A stretch of 64,000 bases of DNA. Origin: Kryptolebias marmoratus (Eukaryota > Chordata > Actinopteri > Cyprinodontiformes > Rivulidae). Below, one piece after another: positions 61,801 to 64,000 of the stretch. Below the pieces are notes generated by a model. The model was not told the DNA's origin, made no database searches, and was given only the letters and a program-made list of their open reading frames with translations. Every line of letters begins with the position of its first letter. Positions within the stretch are counted from its first letter, which is position 1. The DNA lies in contig NC_051440.1 of the NCBI RefSeq assembly GCF_001649575.2, positions 21,770,124 through 21,834,123 on the forward strand, read 5' to 3'. The position numbers were made by a program, and so were the translations under genes.

Positions 61801-63366
61801 TCAAACCTTTTATTTTACATTTCCATCTAACTTTGGAAACTGCGCTCAAGGACTATGAGCGATTTCTGTCCCAGAGTAAAGACCTGGAGCTGCAGCTGTC
61901 CAGTAAGGAGAAGGAGGTAGAACAACTCTTCCAAAAACAGAAACGGGTGAGTGAAAACCTTTAAACTAATTTTTCCCAGGATGCATTTTTATTTGCAGTT
62001 GAAAAGAAAGACAAAGACAGAGCATGCATTGTCTCATCAGGGATCCCTTAAACAAACTCAGCTGTCTGAAGAGTGAACACAGGAGACACATTAAACAGGA
62101 TGACAGATAACAGAGTGCTGTAAAGATGTGATATAGTGATTTAACACCTTGTAACCATCAACACACCCATTAAAATACCATATAACACATTGATAGATTG
62201 GAGCCCAGTAGTCTTCTTTACAAATGCACTTTTTTACATCTTCTGTGAACATTATAATACTTCACTCCTGCCCTCTGGTGGTTGTTTCTGATGTCAGTAA
62301 TAGTTTTCTTTTTTCTTTTTTCTCTACAAAGCTCTTACAATGTTTCTGTCATCAACTGCTGATTATGTATCTTTTATTTTTTCTTTGTCTTCCTGTTCGA
62401 CATCTGTTACTTTGTAAACCAGTGGTTTCTTTCTTCTTCAGGACATTCCAAATGGACTGGTTGTGGTTAATATTGCTTGTTTTTCACCTATAAACAGCTC
62501 TGGTTTTCTTGTTGGTTACATCTCTACAGGCTATAAATGCAGTCTGCACAGGCAAAACCCAAATCTGAAATTAGACATTCAACTCTATTCATTGTTGGCA
62601 CCTGTCAGTCACATGTTCCAGTACTTTTGCTCACCTAAAACTTTGGTGCTATTTTATAAGCTGTGCATCCGATCCAGATGTAAACATCTGAATACAAAAG
62701 CGGAAGGTTATCATGTCCCAAATGTTTTCAGTCAACATCAAAAGTAAAGGAATTGGTGTTTGTATACTTTTAGAGGGGAGTATATTTTGTTACCAATTAT
62801 CTATTTTCAGTTGGAGTGTCAGTGCCAAGAACTTCATAGTGAGCAACATGTGACCAAAGTGGAGAATGTGAAGCTGAAACAGACAAATGACGAGTTAGCG
62901 CGAGAGCTGGAGCTCGTCAGCCAAGAACTGACCCTGACTCAGGAGCAGCTGAGTCTGCTGCAGGAACAGTCCACACGCCTTCACGAAGAGAAAGAGATGT
63001 GAGTGATGGGCAGGCAAACATTATTCAGATCAAAGTTTTCTTTTTTTTGTTTTTGTTGATTGATCAAAATAGAATTAACGCAATATTATAAAGAAAACAG
63101 AAGTGAATCATTAGTTTCCATTCAGTTCCAAACCAAATTGGAACAGAACCTTTGAAAGTAAATGTGTTTAAGGTTCACTTCCAGTGTCTTGAAATAGTGC
63201 AGACTACAGAAAATTAAGTTTGTCATAAGAATGACCACAAAATGTACTGTAAACTACATATTGTGTCATAATAACTGGTTGTTGTTGAACACAGTGAGAT
63301 ATACAGACTCACCGAGGGACTGCAGAGGGAGCGAGCCGGCCTTCTCAAACAGTTGGACCTGTTGAG
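58662..63366 (+). CDS. cracr2a: cracr2a 5' half: EF-hand / coiled-coil regulator of CRAC channels (8 coding exons, continues off window)
   Basis: Eight exons join to 377 codons plus two bases with consistent phases: 58662-58898, 60411-60522, 60610-60799, 61274-61420, 61656-61746, 61851-61946, 62811-62998, 63295-63366. The protein has an Ala-rich N-terminus and EF-hand 1 (loop residues 66-77, degenerate: Glu at position 3, Lys at 5). EF-hand 2 (100-111) is canonical, with D-x-D-x-N-G and terminal Glu. An acidic linker at about 140-165 is followed by a long coiled coil from about 205. Signature stretches such as LYEEMEQQIK, ARELEL and GLLKQLDLL match my recollection of human CRACR2A (EFCAB4B). 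The relatives CRACR2B and RASEF are less similar. CRACR2A binds ORAI1/STIM1 to promote store-operated calcium entry, and its long form has a C-terminal Rab GTPase domain and acts as a dynein adaptor. The Rab-domain exons would lie right of 64000, so whether this gene encodes the long form is unknown. Confidence 0.9.
59024..59100 (+). repeat. fish interspersed repeat fragment (TTTATTTGTATAGCAC type)
   Basis: The sequence around ACTTTATTTGTATAGCACTT and CAAAGTGCTTTAAACAG is a motif I recognise as very abundant in teleost genomes. It lies in a cracr2a intron. A more degenerate relative (TTTATATAATGCCAATTCAC) lies at about 60040-60085. Confidence 0.5.
59119..59269 (+). repeat. local direct duplication, copy B (in a cracr2a intron)
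   Basis: This is the second copy of the segment at 55590-55750, about 3.5 kb downstream in the intron between the first two coding exons. It directly follows a fish interspersed-repeat fragment (59024-59100). It carries small deletions relative to copy A, of three bases or so at three places. Confidence 0.85.
60411..60522 (+). CDS. cracr2a: cracr2a exon, second (canonical) EF-hand
   Basis: The acceptor is TATTTAACAG|AGACTG. The exon encodes RLNSELPLSAEELENVFD and then a canonical EF loop DSDSNGYLTLDE at residues 100-111. The donor is TTTA|GTAGGT, leaving phase 1. This donor is weaker than the others in the gene. The following intron is only 87 nt and is in frame. Confidence 0.88.
60610..60799 (+). 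CDS. cracr2a: cracr2a exon, acidic linker
   Basis: The acceptor is CTGTTTTTTGTAG|GTGC and the donor GAAAA|GTTAGT. The split codon gives Ser117, followed by AFLFGRRISIEE and an acidic run (KEDEDEEEKH), then MLMESLGANSVFEN. The last part aligns with the 'MLMDRLGAQKVLED' region of human CRACR2A as I recall it. Confidence 0.87.
61274..61420 (+). CDS. cracr2a: cracr2a exon, start of coiled-coil region
   Basis: The acceptor is AAAATTATCAG|TCCTG and the donor CAAAAG|GTCTGT. The exon encodes PAEVRSLWAQLRRDEPQLL, SIFEHFLARVTTQ and an EAKQEKREMESALK heptad-like stretch. The donor GTCTGT departs from GTRAGT but is supported by phase (split Arg229) and homology. Confidence 0.87.
61656..61746 (+). CDS. 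cracr2a: cracr2a exon with LYEEMEQQIK signature
   Basis: The acceptor is GTTGCACACAG|GAAAGC and the donor CTGCAG|GTATAA, phase 0 at the end. It encodes KAATHDDEIQ followed by LYEEMEQQIK, a stretch I recall as identical in human CRACR2A. This is the strongest family identifier in the window. Confidence 0.92.
61851..61946 (+). CDS. cracr2a: cracr2a exon, coiled coil
   Basis: The exon is exactly 32 codons, phase 0 at both ends, starting DYERFLSQSKDLELQL and ending QKQKR, with a GTGAGT donor. The acceptor (GCTCAAG|GAC) has a weak pyrimidine tract. The frame is open upstream of the exon, so a slightly more 5' acceptor is possible but would add residues not seen in the family. Confidence 0.85.
62585..62785 (+). 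mobile_element. degraded DNA-transposon-like terminus in cracr2a intron
   Basis: The stretch containing CAGTACTTTTGCTCACCTAA, AGATGTAAACATCTGAATAC and CAAATGTTTTCAGTCAACA, ending ATACTTTTAGAGGGGAGTA, matches a common fish repeat end that I remember as '...CCAATACTTTTGGAGGGGACTGTA'. The superfamily (Tc1/mariner-like or other) cannot be fixed here. It ends about 27 bases before the acceptor of the exon at 62811. Confidence 0.55.
62811..62998 (+). CDS. cracr2a: cracr2a exon, coiled coil
   Basis: The acceptor is ATCTATTTTCAG|TTGG and the donor GAGAT|GTGAGT. It encodes LECQCQELHSEQHVTKVEN, an ARELELVSQELTLTQEQL heptad run and TRLHEEKE. An old transposon terminus ends only about 27 bases before the exon start. 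Confidence 0.9.
63295..63366 (+). CDS. cracr2a: cracr2a exon, end of visible coiled coil
   Basis: The acceptor is TTGAACACAG|TGAG and the donor TTGAG|GTATGA. It encodes (I)EIYRLTEGLQRERAGLL and KQLDLL, ending in a split Arg codon. The family continues with ERNKHLRDERD, and no exon with that sequence occurs before 64000, so the downstream exon is outside the window. Confidence 0.9.
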
Positions 63367-64000
63367 GTATGAATCAATAAAAAAAGTTACAGCAATACTC
63401 TCTTGGTTTGATAGAAATATAAGCCAATACACAGCAGTAAAATATTGGAATTTTGATATTATTTTGTTTCTGTTGTATCTAATGCACGTTGAATTAATCA
63501 TTTTGTTAGAAAGAAAAAAAAAAGTCAAGCAAAAGTGAATGCCAAGGTCGCTTCTCTATTAGTGGCTTAAATTTGTGATAAAACCTAGAATGTCTACAAG
63601 TCAGTACAGTAATGATGTGGAAAATGGATTTTCATCTCAGATGGTGATTCATCTCATAACAGTGCAGTGATCCAGCACAAAGCAGAGGGATCAATTTCTA
63701 TGCTTCGTGTCATTTTGATCATTTTACTCGCTTTCTTGCCCTTTAGCTCTTGTGCTTCAGTACATTTAGTTTCAAATGTCTTGACTCAACTTTAATTGAA
63801 ATTTGTAACCAAACTGAAAGAAACAGTGTGACAAAACCTTTTCAAAACATAAAGTCCAATTTACAAAGGTTGTACTTTATGTCATTTTATCACCAGTCAA
63901 ACTTATTGCTGATGACATTTTATCATTGAGCTGTATATTGGTTTGAAATTGGTCCAAAAAGCAGCAAGAAAGTGTTTTAACACAACCTGTAATGAGTCTT

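Noticed and set aside
62224..62747. Two intronic ORFs of 89 and 94 codons between cracr2a exons
   Set aside because: The second overlies the degraded transposon end and the first a T-rich stretch. Neither continues the cracr2a frame or resembles the family.
1..64000. CRISPR arrays, operons, phage or bacterial defence systems
   Set aside because: The DNA is clearly vertebrate: spliced genes, SINE/LINE/hAT remnants and microsatellites. No such features are present.

Overview
The window is vertebrate nuclear DNA, almost certainly from a teleost fish, probably a percomorph. It is AT-rich, intron-dominated and carries typical fish interspersed repeats: a SINE-like family ending in (ATGG)n, a hAT-type non-autonomous element, and an L2/Rex-type LINE fragment. 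No prokaryotic, organellar or viral gene organisation is visible. Nearly all open frames in the window are chance ORFs in non-coding DNA. Only two protein genes could be recognised by their exons.

Layout: (1) Positions 1-32450 are the first intron of tmtc2, which is on the minus strand. The intron runs off the left edge and no further tmtc2 exon was found. It holds several repeats, a 149-base assembly gap (13379-13527) inside a nested insertion, and two weak internal promoter or first-exon candidates near 8.8 kb (plus) and 21.8 kb (minus). (2) Positions 32451-32533 are tmtc2 coding exon 1, with a CpG-containing 5' leader and a CA/CGCA tract upstream. (3) Positions about 33-55.8 kb are an intergenic interval of about 23 kb with no convincing gene. 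It contains an NRF1-site/splice-donor candidate near 33.5 kb, a degraded LINE at 35.1-35.9 kb, a TTTTAGCTA-rich repeat at 42.2 kb, a (GATA)21 microsatellite, and some low-confidence exon-like or enhancer-like islands. (4) From about 55.9 kb to the right edge is the 5' half of cracr2a on the plus strand: promoter with an RFX X-box, non-coding 5' exon(s), then eight coding exons with clean splice sites. They encode the N-terminus, two EF-hands and most of the coiled coil. The gene continues beyond 64000.

The two genes are transcribed divergently. TMTC2 is an ER membrane O-mannosyltransferase-family protein also linked to ER calcium handling. CRACR2A is a cytosolic EF-hand/coiled-coil protein (Rab GTPase-bearing in its long form) that regulates store-operated calcium entry. 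The shared calcium theme is probably coincidental. I did not find a previously undescribed system. The points most worth a second look are the in-frame, stop-free 87-nt cracr2a intron, the X-box at its promoter, a locally duplicated segment of about 155 bp flanking its first exons, a transposon terminus beside a cracr2a splice acceptor, and the small TATA-associated ORF at 21.5-21.8 kb.
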